A stretch of 64,000 nt of DNA from Nitrospinaceae bacterium (GTDB lineage: Bacteria; Nitrospinota; Nitrospinia; Nitrospinales; Nitrospinaceae), in assembly GCA_029261535.1 (NCBI GenBank), contig JAJDBF010000011.1, positions 62,001-126,000 on the forward strand. Reading direction: 5' to 3'. The notes beneath the pieces were generated by a model, which saw only the letters and a list, made by a program, of their open reading frames with translations, was not told the DNA's origin and made no database searches. Each line of letters begins with the position of its first letter. Position 1 is the first letter of the stretch. A program made the position numbers and the translations under genes. Shown one piece after another: positions 1-8,019 of this stretch.

Positions 1-173
1 CCTGGATGGTCATGGCGGAGTCGGGTGAAATCAAGCCGGAAGAGATGACGGCTGAAGAAGTTGCCGAGTCCAAACCTGCTGGCAAATGCCCCTTCACCGG
101 GCAGTTGGCTGAAATGGGAATCGACATCACCAAAATGGGCGGCAAGCCCGAAGGCATGCCCGGTCACGAATAG
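1..173 (+). CDS. 3' end of an unidentified protein
   Basis: This is an open frame entering from the left edge (first full codon at base 3) and ending at TAG 171-173. The last 56 residues are visible. They are acidic, then contain a KCPFTG stretch, and end in a Gly/Pro/Met-rich tail (KMGGKPEGMPGHE). I do not recognise the family with certainty. The single CPF[ST]G motif faintly recalls small PCP-reductase-like proteins, but this is a weak impression. Codon use looks like that of its neighbours and the frame has no internal stop, so it is probably real coding sequence. Confidence 0.6.
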   Translation, partial: WMVMAESGEIKPEEMTAEEVAESKPAGKCPFTGQLAEMGIDITKMGGKPEGMPGHE

Positions 174-471
174 TCCTCGCCGGACGGGCAACAGAAAACA
201 GATCCTGCGGGTGCTCCGCGCACGGCGAACGGATCCCCTTATGTCGTTGGCCAGTATAAAATTCAACCTGTCATTCTGATGAGCCTATAGGCGAAGAAGA
301 ATCTCGCCTTTGCTTTTGATTTCAAGGTTGTGTTTTTCTCCCTCATTGTAAAAGGGAAACGCAAAGCGAGGGGGATTTCAGCCTCTCCGCGTAGTTAGGT
401 AGAGCGCAATAAGTGTAATAAATATTTATAGGCGACCAACACGCCGTCCTTCGCAAGATGGAAGAGAGACT
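174..471. other. Intergenic stretch, no gene seen
   Basis: About 300 bases lie between the partial gene and the zinc-ribbon gene. I see only a short overlapping-frame ORF that starts inside the upstream gene and is not credible. There is no clear terminator hairpin. The last bases contain a purine-rich AAGAGAG that serves as ribosome binding site for the next gene. Confidence 0.5.
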
Positions 472-900
472 ATGGCATTTCGCGAACCAAGAGATTTACT
501 CATTGAATGCGGCGGCTGTGGCATCGAGAACATGTTCACCGATTACACAGCGGCGATGCCTGCTGTCTGCAATCAGTGCCGGGAGCGGCAGATTTGGCCC
601 AATTTCGACGAAACTCATCACGAGTATTGTTGTCAGGATTGCGGGATTTCGATTTGCCTCAAACAATCGACCAAGATGGATGTGGCCAGCACACCTTGCC
701 GTTGCGGCAAGTTGAAGATTTCCAAAGTAAGTCCATCGACTATCGCTCAAGAGGCCGAAGCCGCTGGAGCGACCCATCTGGAAGAACCCAACCCGTCGGA
801 TATTGACCCCGGTTTCGACTGGTTCCGCTCGGAGCCGGAAGCTGATCCTGGTAGGTCCGATTTCAATGAATTGTTTGACCAGGACCCGGGGCACAACTGA
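472..900 (+). CDS. Small zinc-ribbon protein of unknown function
   Basis: The predicted protein has 142 residues and is cytoplasmic, with no signal peptide or membrane segment. The N-terminal half is cysteine-rich: CxxC pairs at 13/16, 33/36 and 54/57, a further Cys62, and CxC at 76/78. This is enough ligands for two zinc-ribbon or rubredoxin-like knuckles. The C-terminal 60 residues are acidic and probably disordered. The ATG at 472 is preceded by AAGAGAG at suitable spacing, which decides between this frame and two overlapping shadow frames. The gene lies 44 bases upstream of the DHH phosphoesterase and may be co-transcribed with it. I cannot assign a family; a nucleic-acid or metal-binding role is only inferred from the cysteine pattern. 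Confidence 0.75.
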   Translation: MAFREPRDLLIECGGCGIENMFTDYTAAMPAVCNQCRERQIWPNFDETHHEYCCQDCGISICLKQSTKMDVASTPCRCGKLKISKVSPSTIAQEAEAAGATHLEEPNPSDIDPGFDWFRSEPEADPGRSDFNELFDQDPGHN

Positions 901-944
901 CTCCCGACTATCCCGCCGGATCGCCTCACCTTGAGGTTTTTCCC

Positions 945-2138
945 ATGAAGAAAAAACACGCGGTTTCCAGCGAAAACTGGAAGCCTGCCCTCCATCAAGG
1001 CGCGGTTTTTTTGCGCCGCCATTCCGGATTTGTGTTTTGTGGATACCCGGATGCCGATGCCCTTGGCTCAATGCTGTCGCTTGCCTTGTATCTCAAGGAC
1101 CTGGGCAAGCGGGTCTACATCGTTTGGCCGGGACCTCTCATCGGCAAGACCGATTTTCTGGAGGATATCCTGATGCACAATCGGGTGCCTCTTTTGGACA
1201 CGGCGGAACGGGTACGCGAATGCTCTGGCAAGATCGATGCGCTGGTGGTTTGCGATACCGCCAATCGTAAACTGGTTCCCTTGTTCAGCGAGCTCAGGCA
1301 ATATTTTCTGGATCGGGAATTTCCGGTGCTGGAAATCGATCATCATTTCGGCACGGACAGCGCACCGATCTGCCCCAACGGTCTGCATTTATTCCGGCAG
1401 GCCAACTCGACCACCGAGATCACCGCAGAAATTCTCTCAGCCTATTTTGAAACGGATGCAGACGCACCCGACCCGTTCGAGCAACGCAATATTCTGGTCA
1501 GCTTGCTGACCGGTCTGATCGCCGACACCGGCGGCGGCAACGCGTCCATCCGAAGGCAGGACTACGATTTCTGGGTGAAACGGTTGGGGGATCGCCTCAA
1601 TCAATTTACAAGAGCGACTGAAGAAGAAGAGTTTCCGGACTCGCCATACTTTGCCAGTCCGTTGGAAATTAAAACATTTCTTGCCAAATTGTCGGACGCG
1701 GAAAAACTGGGGGTGGAGCAGTTGCAGGAAAGAATTGTTCACGAGGGCGGAGTCGGAGTTTTGAATCTGCTGGAATCCATCCGCACCGAGCTTGTGGCCT
1801 CTTTGCAATTGAACCCGGCAGGCTGGGCGCAAATCCTGGAGACCATGGCCAATGCCATTCCGGAAGTTGCCGGTGCTGTCGGGATAGTATTTTTTGAAGA
1901 CAAAACCGCCGAAGGCGAGGAATGCTATTTCATCAAACTGAGACGGGCGCAGGAATCGCTGATCGATTTGCGGGAAACTGAAAGCGACATCCGCGCATCG
2001 TTTGAAGATGGCAGTGTGCTCGGCGGGGGCGGTCATCCCAACGCCGTCTCGTACCGCATCCGCCTTTTGCCGGAAGACCAGTTCCTCACAGGTATCGACA
2101 CACTCGCAACCCACCTGCGCCGGCGGTATGAATCGTAA
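945..2138 (+). CDS. DHH/DHHA1-family phosphoesterase (NrnA/RecJ-like)
   Basis: The 397-residue cytoplasmic protein has the metal-binding motifs of the DHH superfamily in order: GYPDADALGS at 33-42 (Asp36, Asp38), VVCDTA at 101-106 (Asp104), the DHH triad at 132-134, and TGLIADTGG at 189-197. The C-terminal DHHA1 domain carries GGGGHPNA at 360-367, the substrate-binding glycine-rich loop. Length and domain order match NrnA-type enzymes, which hydrolyse nanoRNA, short oligonucleotides or 3'-phosphoadenosine phosphate using Mn2+. The exact substrate cannot be read from the sequence. The insertion between the two domains is slightly longer than in classic NrnA, where proteins are about 310-350 residues. 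It follows the zinc-ribbon gene closely on the same strand. Confidence 0.88.
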   Translation: MKKKHAVSSENWKPALHQGAVFLRRHSGFVFCGYPDADALGSMLSLALYLKDLGKRVYIVWPGPLIGKTDFLEDILMHNRVPLLDTAERVRECSGKIDALVVCDTANRKLVPLFSELRQYFLDREFPVLEIDHHFGTDSAPICPNGLHLFRQANSTTEITAEILSAYFETDADAPDPFEQRNILVSLLTGLIADTGGGNASIRRQDYDFWVKRLGDRLNQFTRATEEEEFPDSPYFASPLEIKTFLAKLSDAEKLGVEQLQERIVHEGGVGVLNLLESIRTELVASLQLNPAGWAQILETMANAIPEVAGAVGIVFFEDKTAEGEECYFIKLRRAQESLIDLRETESDIRASFEDGSVLGGGGHPNAVSYRIRLLPEDQFLTGIDTLATHLRRRYES

Positions 2139-2180
2139 TGGTGCGCTGTCCCGCGTCTGCACTGAAAATTGTTTGATTTA

Positions 2181-2280
2181 AGGGCACCTCTAAAAATTGC
2201 TTTTGGCCGCGAGCAGACCATGATTTTAGAGGGTCTGCGAGTTGCCGGAACAGAAAATATTGGGTTTTTCGAGGTTCCCT
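2181..2280. repeat. Palindromic repeat element, copy 1 (intergenic)
   Basis: This element of about 100 bp is bounded by AGGGCACCTCTAAAAAT on the left and its imperfect inverse GTTTTTCGAGGTTCCCT on the right. Inside is a second inverted pair, GCAGACC / GGTCTGC. The same outer ends and the core words GGCCGCGAGC and GCGAGTTGCCGG recur at 10004-10126 and inside the pseudouridine synthase gene at 57882-57980. It has no coding capacity of its own. It sits 42 bases downstream of the DHH gene stop. Confidence 0.75.
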
Positions 2281-2282
2281 TA

Positions 2283-2545
2283 AAAATAGTTTGGTGCGAT
2301 ATATTTTCAGAGTTTCGCGTTAAATAAAAAAGGTGTGGTTGTGGCCTACAAATATGTTTTCAGTTTCCTTGCGATTGCGTTGACGATTTTTGCGTTTATC
2401 CCCTACAGCTTCTTTTCATTTAAATCCCTACATTTACTGGCTAATATTTCCCTGAATGCCCATATTAAAAGCGTTTGGGTAAAGGGCATACTGGAAGCGT
2501 CTCTTTACCCTCATTGCAACCGCCCAATATTTTTGAGAAGAGCAT
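2283..2545. other. Gene-poor stretch between two repeat elements
   Basis: This AT-rich spacer lies between palindromic repeat copy 1 and the MITE-like element. An open frame of about 74 codons beginning with GTG at 2335 would encode a hydrophobic peptide. It lacks a clear ribosome binding site and its last codons run into the terminal repeat of the downstream element, so I do not annotate it as a gene. No terminator or promoter is convincing. Confidence 0.4.
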
Positions 2546-2702
2546 TAGCAGGTTGCTGAAAAAGTCTTTTTTTCGAGTATTCCTCTGATTGTCACACTGA
2601 GCCTGTCGAAGTGTGCCCTTGATAATAAAGGCTGTCAGCGGACCTTAATAGATTCATGTGATACACTTTTGCCTTCGAAAATAGTTTTTCAGCAACCTGT
2701 TA
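2546..2702. mobile_element. MITE-like element with terminal inverted repeats
   Basis: The left end GCAGGTTGCTGAAAAA (2548-2563) is matched in inverse orientation by TTTTTCAGCAACCTGT (2685-2700), and both ends are flanked by TA, as expected of a TA target duplication. The 153-bp interior has no ORF. It contains a perfect small hairpin, CACACT at 2593-2598 with AGTGTG at 2610-2615, around the loop GAGCCTGTCGA, a word common in bacterial intergenic repeats. This fits a non-autonomous miniature transposon. No transposase is present in the window. Confidence 0.65.
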
Positions 2703-2868
2703 GGTCCGGCCGAGGATCGTAATTAATTGTTATCGAGCCTGAGACAATTGAGCGGTTCTCAAAATGGGGACCCATGGCCTGGTTAAAAAAAAGACGGCCT
2801 GAAGCATGAGGTCTGTTTTTTTTGAGTCACTTTGATTGGAACTTGCTTTTTCCCAAGGAGGTTCTCTA

Positions 2869-3972
2869 ATGAAAAATCGAATTCGCTTTTTCAGGAATAT
2901 TCTTGCGTGCACTTTTGTTTTAGCCTTGATTCTGGTTGAACCGGGTTTTGCCGATTTGACTTCTGGTAAGAAAGGAATTTCCGCACACAAGGCGGCAAAC
3001 ATGATCCACGCTGTGATCGAAGCCGGGCGGACAGCGTATTCAAAATATATCGTCAATCGATTGCACGAGAAAAAACTATTGGTAGCGACAGAGCGGTGGC
3101 GAGAGGATGGCGGTCTGCTACTCCCTGCTCAGTTCCTGAAAATATCATCAGAAATTTCAAACTCCCGGGGCGTGGGCTTGCGGTATCGGTTGACCAGCCT
3201 GTGGCCGATCAACCAGGAAAACCTGCCCCGGTCGGAAACAGAAAAAACGGGTTTGGAAGAAGTGACACGCAACCCGGACAAACCCTTCACCTGGGTGGTT
3301 CAAAAGGGAGACATGTGGTTTTACGAAGCCATCTACCCGGACAAGGCTGTGACGGAGTCCTGCGTCTCTTGCCACAACAGTCATCCAAAAAGTTCCAAAG
3401 CAGATTTCAAGATTGGAGACGTTATGGGAGGGATTGTGATCGACTTCCCCCTGGGCACCCATTCCCAGAAGGCTCCCACGGGGGCCTTTCAGGTTTCACC
3501 CGAAGTGGTTACAGATTACGTCCATGCGGTATTGCAAGCTGATCGAAAGGTGTATTCAAAATACATTGTTCAGCGTATGGAAGAACAGAACATTATTCAG
3601 TCAAGGGGAGATTGGAAGGAACAAAAAGCACTGATGCTACCCGCGCAATTTTTGATGAAAGTTGGTCAGATTGCCAACCGGCGAAAAGTAGGGTTGCATT
3701 TCGACCTCATCAGCCTGTGGCCGATCAATCCTCGTAACGGACCGACCAATACATTTGAGAAGATGGCATTGGAACGGGTGAAGATTCATCCGGTCCGACC
3801 TTATGAACGCCTTTGGACGGATAGAAAGCCATTTTTTCAATCCGTTTATCCTGATCGGGCGGTGACCAACTCTTGCGTGACCTGTCATAATGATCACCCG
3901 GCAAGCCCCAAACGGGATTTTAAAATAAATGATGTGATGGGAGGGATTGCTGTGACGATTGCTTTGGAATAA
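2869..3972 (+). CDS. Secreted protein with two tandem DUF3365 (Tll0287-like) c-type heme domains
   Basis: The start at ATG 2869 is fixed by a strong AAGGAGG at 2855-2861. The 367-residue product begins with a Sec signal peptide (charged MKNRIRFFRN, a hydrophobic stretch to about residue 27, cleavage probably after GFA). Two homologous domains follow, about residues 38-196 and 210-367. Each has the conserved KY[IV] and LPAQFL and S.LWPIN segments, and each ends with a CxxCH heme-attachment motif (Cys165-His169 and Cys336-His340) followed by a DVMGGI strand. Each should carry one covalent c-type heme in the periplasm. Single-domain Tll0287-like proteins are also found as sensor inputs; here no kinase or cyclase output domain is attached. 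The gene stands alone between a MITE and a convergent gene. An electron-transfer or redox/NO-sensing role is inference. Confidence 0.88.
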   Translation: MKNRIRFFRNILACTFVLALILVEPGFADLTSGKKGISAHKAANMIHAVIEAGRTAYSKYIVNRLHEKKLLVATERWREDGGLLLPAQFLKISSEISNSRGVGLRYRLTSLWPINQENLPRSETEKTGLEEVTRNPDKPFTWVVQKGDMWFYEAIYPDKAVTESCVSCHNSHPKSSKADFKIGDVMGGIVIDFPLGTHSQKAPTGAFQVSPEVVTDYVHAVLQADRKVYSKYIVQRMEEQNIIQSRGDWKEQKALMLPAQFLMKVGQIANRRKVGLHFDLISLWPINPRNGPTNTFEKMALERVKIHPVRPYERLWTDRKPFFQSVYPDRAVTNSCVTCHNDHPASPKRDFKINDVMGGIAVTIALE

Positions 3973-4164
3973 GTTCGGGGACCGCCTGGCGGGTGCTCGC
4001 CGCACAGGCAACTGGCTCAACTTTTTTGAGTGGGTAAAGTTTCAAGAGCGCACTTCTGGCGGAGAGGCCAGTGGGCTGGTCAATACTGAGCAAACAGGAA
4101 TTTCTGAGCGCATCGCAATGTTTCCAGTTGACTGCAAGGTTTCCGTGCGCCGTCTGCGGAGGAC

Positions 4165-5577
4165 CTAGGTCTGCGGTTTGTCTTTCCAGCGGCGCACATC
4201 GCGCATGAATTTTTCCCGATCCATTTCCAGGTTCCAGGGGAACGCCACCATCAGTGGTTCCAGCGCGACATCCAGTTTTTCGCTGGGAAAGTATTCGAAG
4301 TTACCATCGGTGACCCGGTAGATATTATTGAAGGTCCGGTAATTGCCGCACAGCGCGACAAAGTCCCACGATGTTTTGCCCTGTGTCAGCGCATCCAGTT
4401 CCGATGCGGAAATGCCCTCGTATAGATTGATCTTGCCGAGGCAAGAATTTTGAACGCGCGGCGGGGTTTCCTCAAAATCTATGCTCCAGATTTCCGAGCC
4501 TTCCTGCCCGAAAACTTCCAATTGATAAACCACCTTCCAATGTTGCCAGGCTTCGAGTAATTCGCTCTTAAGAATAATTTCAAGCAGGCGGTTTTCGATG
4601 AAGTCGCGCACTCGCACCATTTCTTCTTCGTGCTTTTTCGGGTCATCCGTGCGCGTTCTAAGCGGAGCCACTTCCATGACGGGTTTGAAAATCACCTTGT
4701 CGCTGTCATCTTCCAACACGCGGACAAACGGGGAACTTTGATTTTCAATCCGCACTTCATTTTTTGAAATGTGCGCGACATCGCCCGGATTAAATTTACC
4801 AGCGGGGACTTCCGGGCAGAATGCCTGCAAATCACGCAAATACTGGTCTTGAGTTGTGGGGAAGGAGTAGCGGTTAAGAAACGAAAACTCATCACGGTAA
4901 CGAAAGGCCGCTGAACCTGGGACAATAAATCGCGGCTTGAGTGCCTTCACCATATTCAGAAAGGTGCAGTACTCGTTGAACGGCAGGTTGAACGGTTTGT
5001 TGTACGAAAAGTTGCCTTCCAGCAGAGGCACAAATCGACCGTGCGCCAGATCAACTCCGCCATACATCTGGTTGATGCGCTCGATCGTATCCGGATTGAC
5101 CAGCGAATCCACTTGGTTCCAAAGAGTCACCTCACCATCATTGACCAGCAGACCATGTTCTGGAAACGTGTCCTGCGCCGTACTTTCCTGATTGCCCGAG
5201 GGTGTCGGGGTGATTTCTACATCCCGGATCTTGATGGTTTCAAAGTTGGCGACCACTTTGATGTTTTTAAATCCCAGCTCGCGTATCACTTCCAAAAGTA
5301 AGTCGTCGTCGGGCGCGAGGATGGTGACATCGGGCTTAAGGACTCCGTTATCCTGAAGAAGATAGGCCAGGGTGCGCACGTCGAAATGGTCCTGATGGCG
5401 ATGCGAAAGGTTGAGCACATCCACTGGCGGGATTTTATTTTTCTCCAGCACGATGCTGGGGCACAAGACGTTGATCTCTTCCCACAGGTAATCGAACCAG
5501 ACGGGGTCGGTCAGGATGGTCGTGTCACGCGACTGAATCAACAGGCAGGCATGGCCGATAAGAGTCGTCTGCATCAT
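4165..5577 (-). CDS. Metallo-beta-lactamase-fold hydrolase with a C-terminal extension
   Basis: This is a 470-residue cytoplasmic protein. The N-terminal half is an MBL-fold domain of the UlaG/NAPE-PLD type: GHACLLI at 8-14, LTDPVW at 22-27, and the metal-binding HxHxDH at 59-64 (SHRHQDH). The fold appears to run to about residue 250 (ending near RFIVPGSAAFRYRDEF). The remaining 220 residues have no motif I recognise. Related proteins occur next to oxygenases or nucleotide-sugar hydroxylases in other organisms, but nothing here confirms a substrate. The gene is convergent with the DUF3365 gene and lies 119 bases downstream of def on the same strand. Confidence 0.8.
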   Translation of the reverse strand: MMQTTLIGHACLLIQSRDTTILTDPVWFDYLWEEINVLCPSIVLEKNKIPPVDVLNLSHRHQDHFDVRTLAYLLQDNGVLKPDVTILAPDDDLLLEVIRELGFKNIKVVANFETIKIRDVEITPTPSGNQESTAQDTFPEHGLLVNDGEVTLWNQVDSLVNPDTIERINQMYGGVDLAHGRFVPLLEGNFSYNKPFNLPFNEYCTFLNMVKALKPRFIVPGSAAFRYRDEFSFLNRYSFPTTQDQYLRDLQAFCPEVPAGKFNPGDVAHISKNEVRIENQSSPFVRVLEDDSDKVIFKPVMEVAPLRTRTDDPKKHEEEMVRVRDFIENRLLEIILKSELLEAWQHWKVVYQLEVFGQEGSEIWSIDFEETPPRVQNSCLGKINLYEGISASELDALTQGKTSWDFVALCGNYRTFNNIYRVTDGNFEYFPSEKLDVALEPLMVAFPWNLEMDREKFMRDVRRWKDKPQT

Positions 5578-5696
5578 GGGATAAGGCCTCGGATTAAAAA
5601 GAAACGAGATTAACGGAACCGGACAAATTTTTCAACCACCCACCACCTGGCGGTGGGGCCGACGAGCAACTGGCAGTAATAACACTGGGACTTACT

Positions 5697-6194
5697 TCAT
5701 TTGTATTTTTTGCGGCGGAAGAGGTCCCTGCGGCTGACCAGGTGGTCGAGGAACAGTAATCCATCGAGATGATCCATCTCATGCTGAACAGCGCGGGCTT
5801 CGTAACCTTCCATGGAAAAACTTATGGTGTTTCCATGCGCGTCTTTTGCTTCCAGCTCAATCGACTCGGCGCGAGCGACGTTGCCGGTGAAATCTGGCAC
5901 GGACAGGCAACCTTCGCGACCCACCACCTGTCCTTGTTCCGCCACAATTTTTGGATTGATAAGAATCAAGCGCCCGTGATTAGGTATTTTGGGTTTGATC
6001 GATACGTCCACCAGCACGATGCGCTCGAAGCGACCCACCTGTGGCGCGGCGATACCCACCGAGGGTGGTCCCTCGTCCATCGTTTCTTCCAGGTCTTTTA
6101 AGAAGGCGTGCAGGCTGTCGTCAAATATTTCGACCTCAGTGGAAACCTGCTTCAATCGATCATCTGGAAAGGTGAGGATTTCAAGCTGAGCCAT
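5697..6194 (-). CDS. def: Peptide deformylase
   Basis: The enzyme removes the N-terminal formyl group from nascent proteins. The 165-residue product has all three active-site motifs: GIAAPQ at 47-52 (the usual GLAAPQ), EGCLS at 94-98 with metal ligand Cys96, and HEMDH at 138-142 with the two His ligands and the catalytic Glu. Length is normal for a bacterial type I enzyme. It starts two bases after the stop of the double-ACT gene, so the two are surely co-transcribed. No methionyl-tRNA formyltransferase gene, the frequent partner of def, is adjacent. Confidence 0.97.
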   Translation of the reverse strand: MAQLEILTFPDDRLKQVSTEVEIFDDSLHAFLKDLEETMDEGPPSVGIAAPQVGRFERIVLVDVSIKPKIPNHGRLILINPKIVAEQGQVVGREGCLSVPDFTGNVARAESIELEAKDAHGNTISFSMEGYEARAVQHEMDHLDGLLFLDHLVSRRDLFRRKKYK

Positions 6195-6196
6195 GG

Positions 6197-6721
6197 TCAG
6201 CCTATGAGGGTATTGATCGGGATGACACGGATTTCGATATTTTTTCGTTTGGCAAGCTCGACCAGTGCTCTTTCAATTTTTTCCTGTTTGGCTTTGGTTT
6301 CCCCTTCAATGTGCATAATGTAGATAGGGTTTTCGTCGGTGCCGCCAACATCAGTTTCAAGGTTAATGATATTGAGCCGCAGACGCGCCAGGGTTTCGGT
6401 GGTTTCGGCGACGATGCCTGCCTGATCGGCACCGTACACGGTGAACCGGTAATTGGGCTCGATGTGGCTGTGCAGAGCACCCTCAATCTCATCGATGTGA
6501 ACCCGTATGCCGGTAGATGCTTCCATCGGGCGGGTGAGGGTTATCAGTTCGGTCCGGTCGCTTTCAGTTTCGACCATCATCATGATGGTGAACATTCCGC
6601 CGAGGCGCACCATCGATGCTTCGCCGAGGTTGCAACCGTTTTCAAACAGAGCCCTGGTCAATCCGGCAACGATGCCGGGGCGGTCCTGACCGATCAGTGT
6701 CAACATGAACCAGTTTTTCAT
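6197..6721 (-). CDS. Double ACT-domain protein, GcvR-like regulator
   Basis: The 174-residue protein consists of two ACT domains, about 4-80 and 92-168. The first starts with the typical FMLTLIGQDRPGIVAGLT pattern, and the second has TVYGADQAGIVAET. ACT domains bind amino acids. This two-domain architecture without a DNA-binding domain matches GcvR, which represses the glycine cleavage operon in E. coli by binding GcvA. Because the partner GcvA is not visible here, the target is uncertain. The stop lies two bases before the def start codon, forming a two-gene operon. Confidence 0.85.
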   Translation of the reverse strand: MKNWFMLTLIGQDRPGIVAGLTRALFENGCNLGEASMVRLGGMFTIMMMVETESDRTELITLTRPMEASTGIRVHIDEIEGALHSHIEPNYRFTVYGADQAGIVAETTETLARLRLNIINLETDVGGTDENPIYIMHIEGETKAKQEKIERALVELAKRKNIEIRVIPINTLIG

Positions 6722-6821
6722 TTTTGTGCACTCTTGGTAAATTGATTCAGGAGAGACACTTTATCATGTTTTGACAGACGAATGTGCGGCGGATTCGGGT
6801 GGGCTGAATCCCATATTATTT

Positions 6822-7901
6822 TTAAAGGGATTGCAAGAGAGCCACAATTTTTTCTGCCGCATTTTGTCCATAGGGGCTACTGTCTGTTTGTTGTCCATTG
6901 TCGAGGTTTTTCCATTGTTTCAGAATGGAGTCACGCTGATAGCCGCAAAGATGGTTCCATCCAATGGAAACAGTTTCCACCCATTCAGTTTCCTCGCGCA
7001 GGGTGAGGCAGGGGACGCGGTAAAAATAGGCTTCTTTCTGAATGCCACCGGAGTCCGTCAAAATGGCTTTGGCAGACATCTCCAGCCGCGCCATTTCCAG
7101 ATAACCCAAAGGCGATACAATTTGAAGAGGCTTTGTTAAAGTCATCAATCCGAAAGTCTCTAATCGGTTGCGGGTGCGCGGGTGAAGCGGCAGAATGACC
7201 GGGCATTCCCGGGCGATCTCCCCCAATGCTTCGAATATATTTTTCAAGCGGTCCGGGTCGTCAGTGTTTTCTGCACGGTGGACGGTGGTCAACACATATT
7301 TTTTTTCTGCAAGGTTCCAGCGTGAGAGCGGGATTTCCGAGCGCGCTTTTTCTCCGTAAAAAAGAGACACGTCCTGCATCACGTCTCCGGTGAAGTGGAC
7401 ACCCGACTGGCATCCTTCATTCTTCAGATTTTCAACTGCCGTCTCGGTCGGGCAAAATAAAAACGAGGACATCCGGTCTGTCAGAATGCGGTTGATCTCC
7501 TCCGGCATTTGCAGGTTGAATGATCGGAGTCCGGCCTCGACATGGGCGACTGGAATATGCAGTTTGACGGCTGTGAGTGCCCCCGCCAGCGTGGAGTTGG
7601 TGTCTCCGTAAACCAGCACGACATCCGGACGTTCCTTTATCATCAGCGGTTCCAGAGCCATCAGCATGTTTCCCGTCATGGCACCGTGACCGAGATCTCC
7701 AATGCCGAGGTGATGGTCGGGTTGCGGAATCTCCAGTTCATCGAAGAAACATTGCGACATGTTGTTATCGTAGTGCTGACCGGTGTGCACCAGGATATGG
7801 CGAGTCTGGGAAATATTTTTACTGTTTTGAAAAGCACGATGAACGACCGCAGTTTTAATAAATTGAGGCCGTGCTCCAACGACTGTCAGAATGGTCTGCA
7901 T
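6822..7901 (-). CDS. wecB: UDP-N-acetylglucosamine 2-epimerase family enzyme (WecB/WbpI-like)
   Basis: This is a non-hydrolysing UDP-HexNAc 2-epimerase of 359 residues. Visible family motifs are GARPQFIK at 9-16, VYGDTNSTLAGA around 98-108, HVEAGLRS at 120-127 and PEEINRILTD at 133-142. The FNLQMPEEINRILTD and TGDVMQD context resembles WbpI, which converts UDP-GlcNAc(3NAc)A to the manno form, more than classical WecB; this is from memory. WbpA-, WbpB/D- and WbpE-like genes elsewhere in the window support that role. An alternative is FnlC/CapG in UDP-L-FucNAc synthesis, since CapE and CapF are also present. It is the only 2-epimerase in the window and lies at the downstream end of the minus-strand polysaccharide block. 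Confidence 0.9.
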   Translation of the reverse strand: MQTILTVVGARPQFIKTAVVHRAFQNSKNISQTRHILVHTGQHYDNNMSQCFFDELEIPQPDHHLGIGDLGHGAMTGNMLMALEPLMIKERPDVVLVYGDTNSTLAGALTAVKLHIPVAHVEAGLRSFNLQMPEEINRILTDRMSSFLFCPTETAVENLKNEGCQSGVHFTGDVMQDVSLFYGEKARSEIPLSRWNLAEKKYVLTTVHRAENTDDPDRLKNIFEALGEIARECPVILPLHPRTRNRLETFGLMTLTKPLQIVSPLGYLEMARLEMSAKAILTDSGGIQKEAYFYRVPCLTLREETEWVETVSIGWNHLCGYQRDSILKQWKNLDNGQQTDSSPYGQNAAEKIVALLQSL

Positions 7902-8019
7902 GATGTGATGTCAGATCGTAAGAATTTATTTGAGCCGTGTGATTCACGGCAGGGGATATTGTCAGACTGTAGCCTGACAGGGGGCAATAGGCCAGAATAA
8001 AAAATCCCAGTGTCGCTCA

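Noticed and set aside
496-1071. Long open frame opposite the zinc-ribbon and DHH genes
   Set aside because: It is a shadow frame across two well-supported genes and has no family features.
2335-2559. Open frame of 74 codons encoding a hydrophobic peptide
   Set aside because: It starts with GTG without a clear ribosome binding site and its last codons are the terminal repeat of the MITE-like element, so it is more likely chance.
3982-4035. Hairpins after the heme-protein gene (GCCTG...CAGGC and CTCAA...TTGAG)
   Set aside because: The first has no adjacent U-run and the second is short with the T-run inside its loop, so neither is a convincing terminator.
5637-5657. CCCACC/GGTGGG hairpin between def and the MBL-fold gene
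   Set aside because: No T-run on either strand and a short stem; could be chance.
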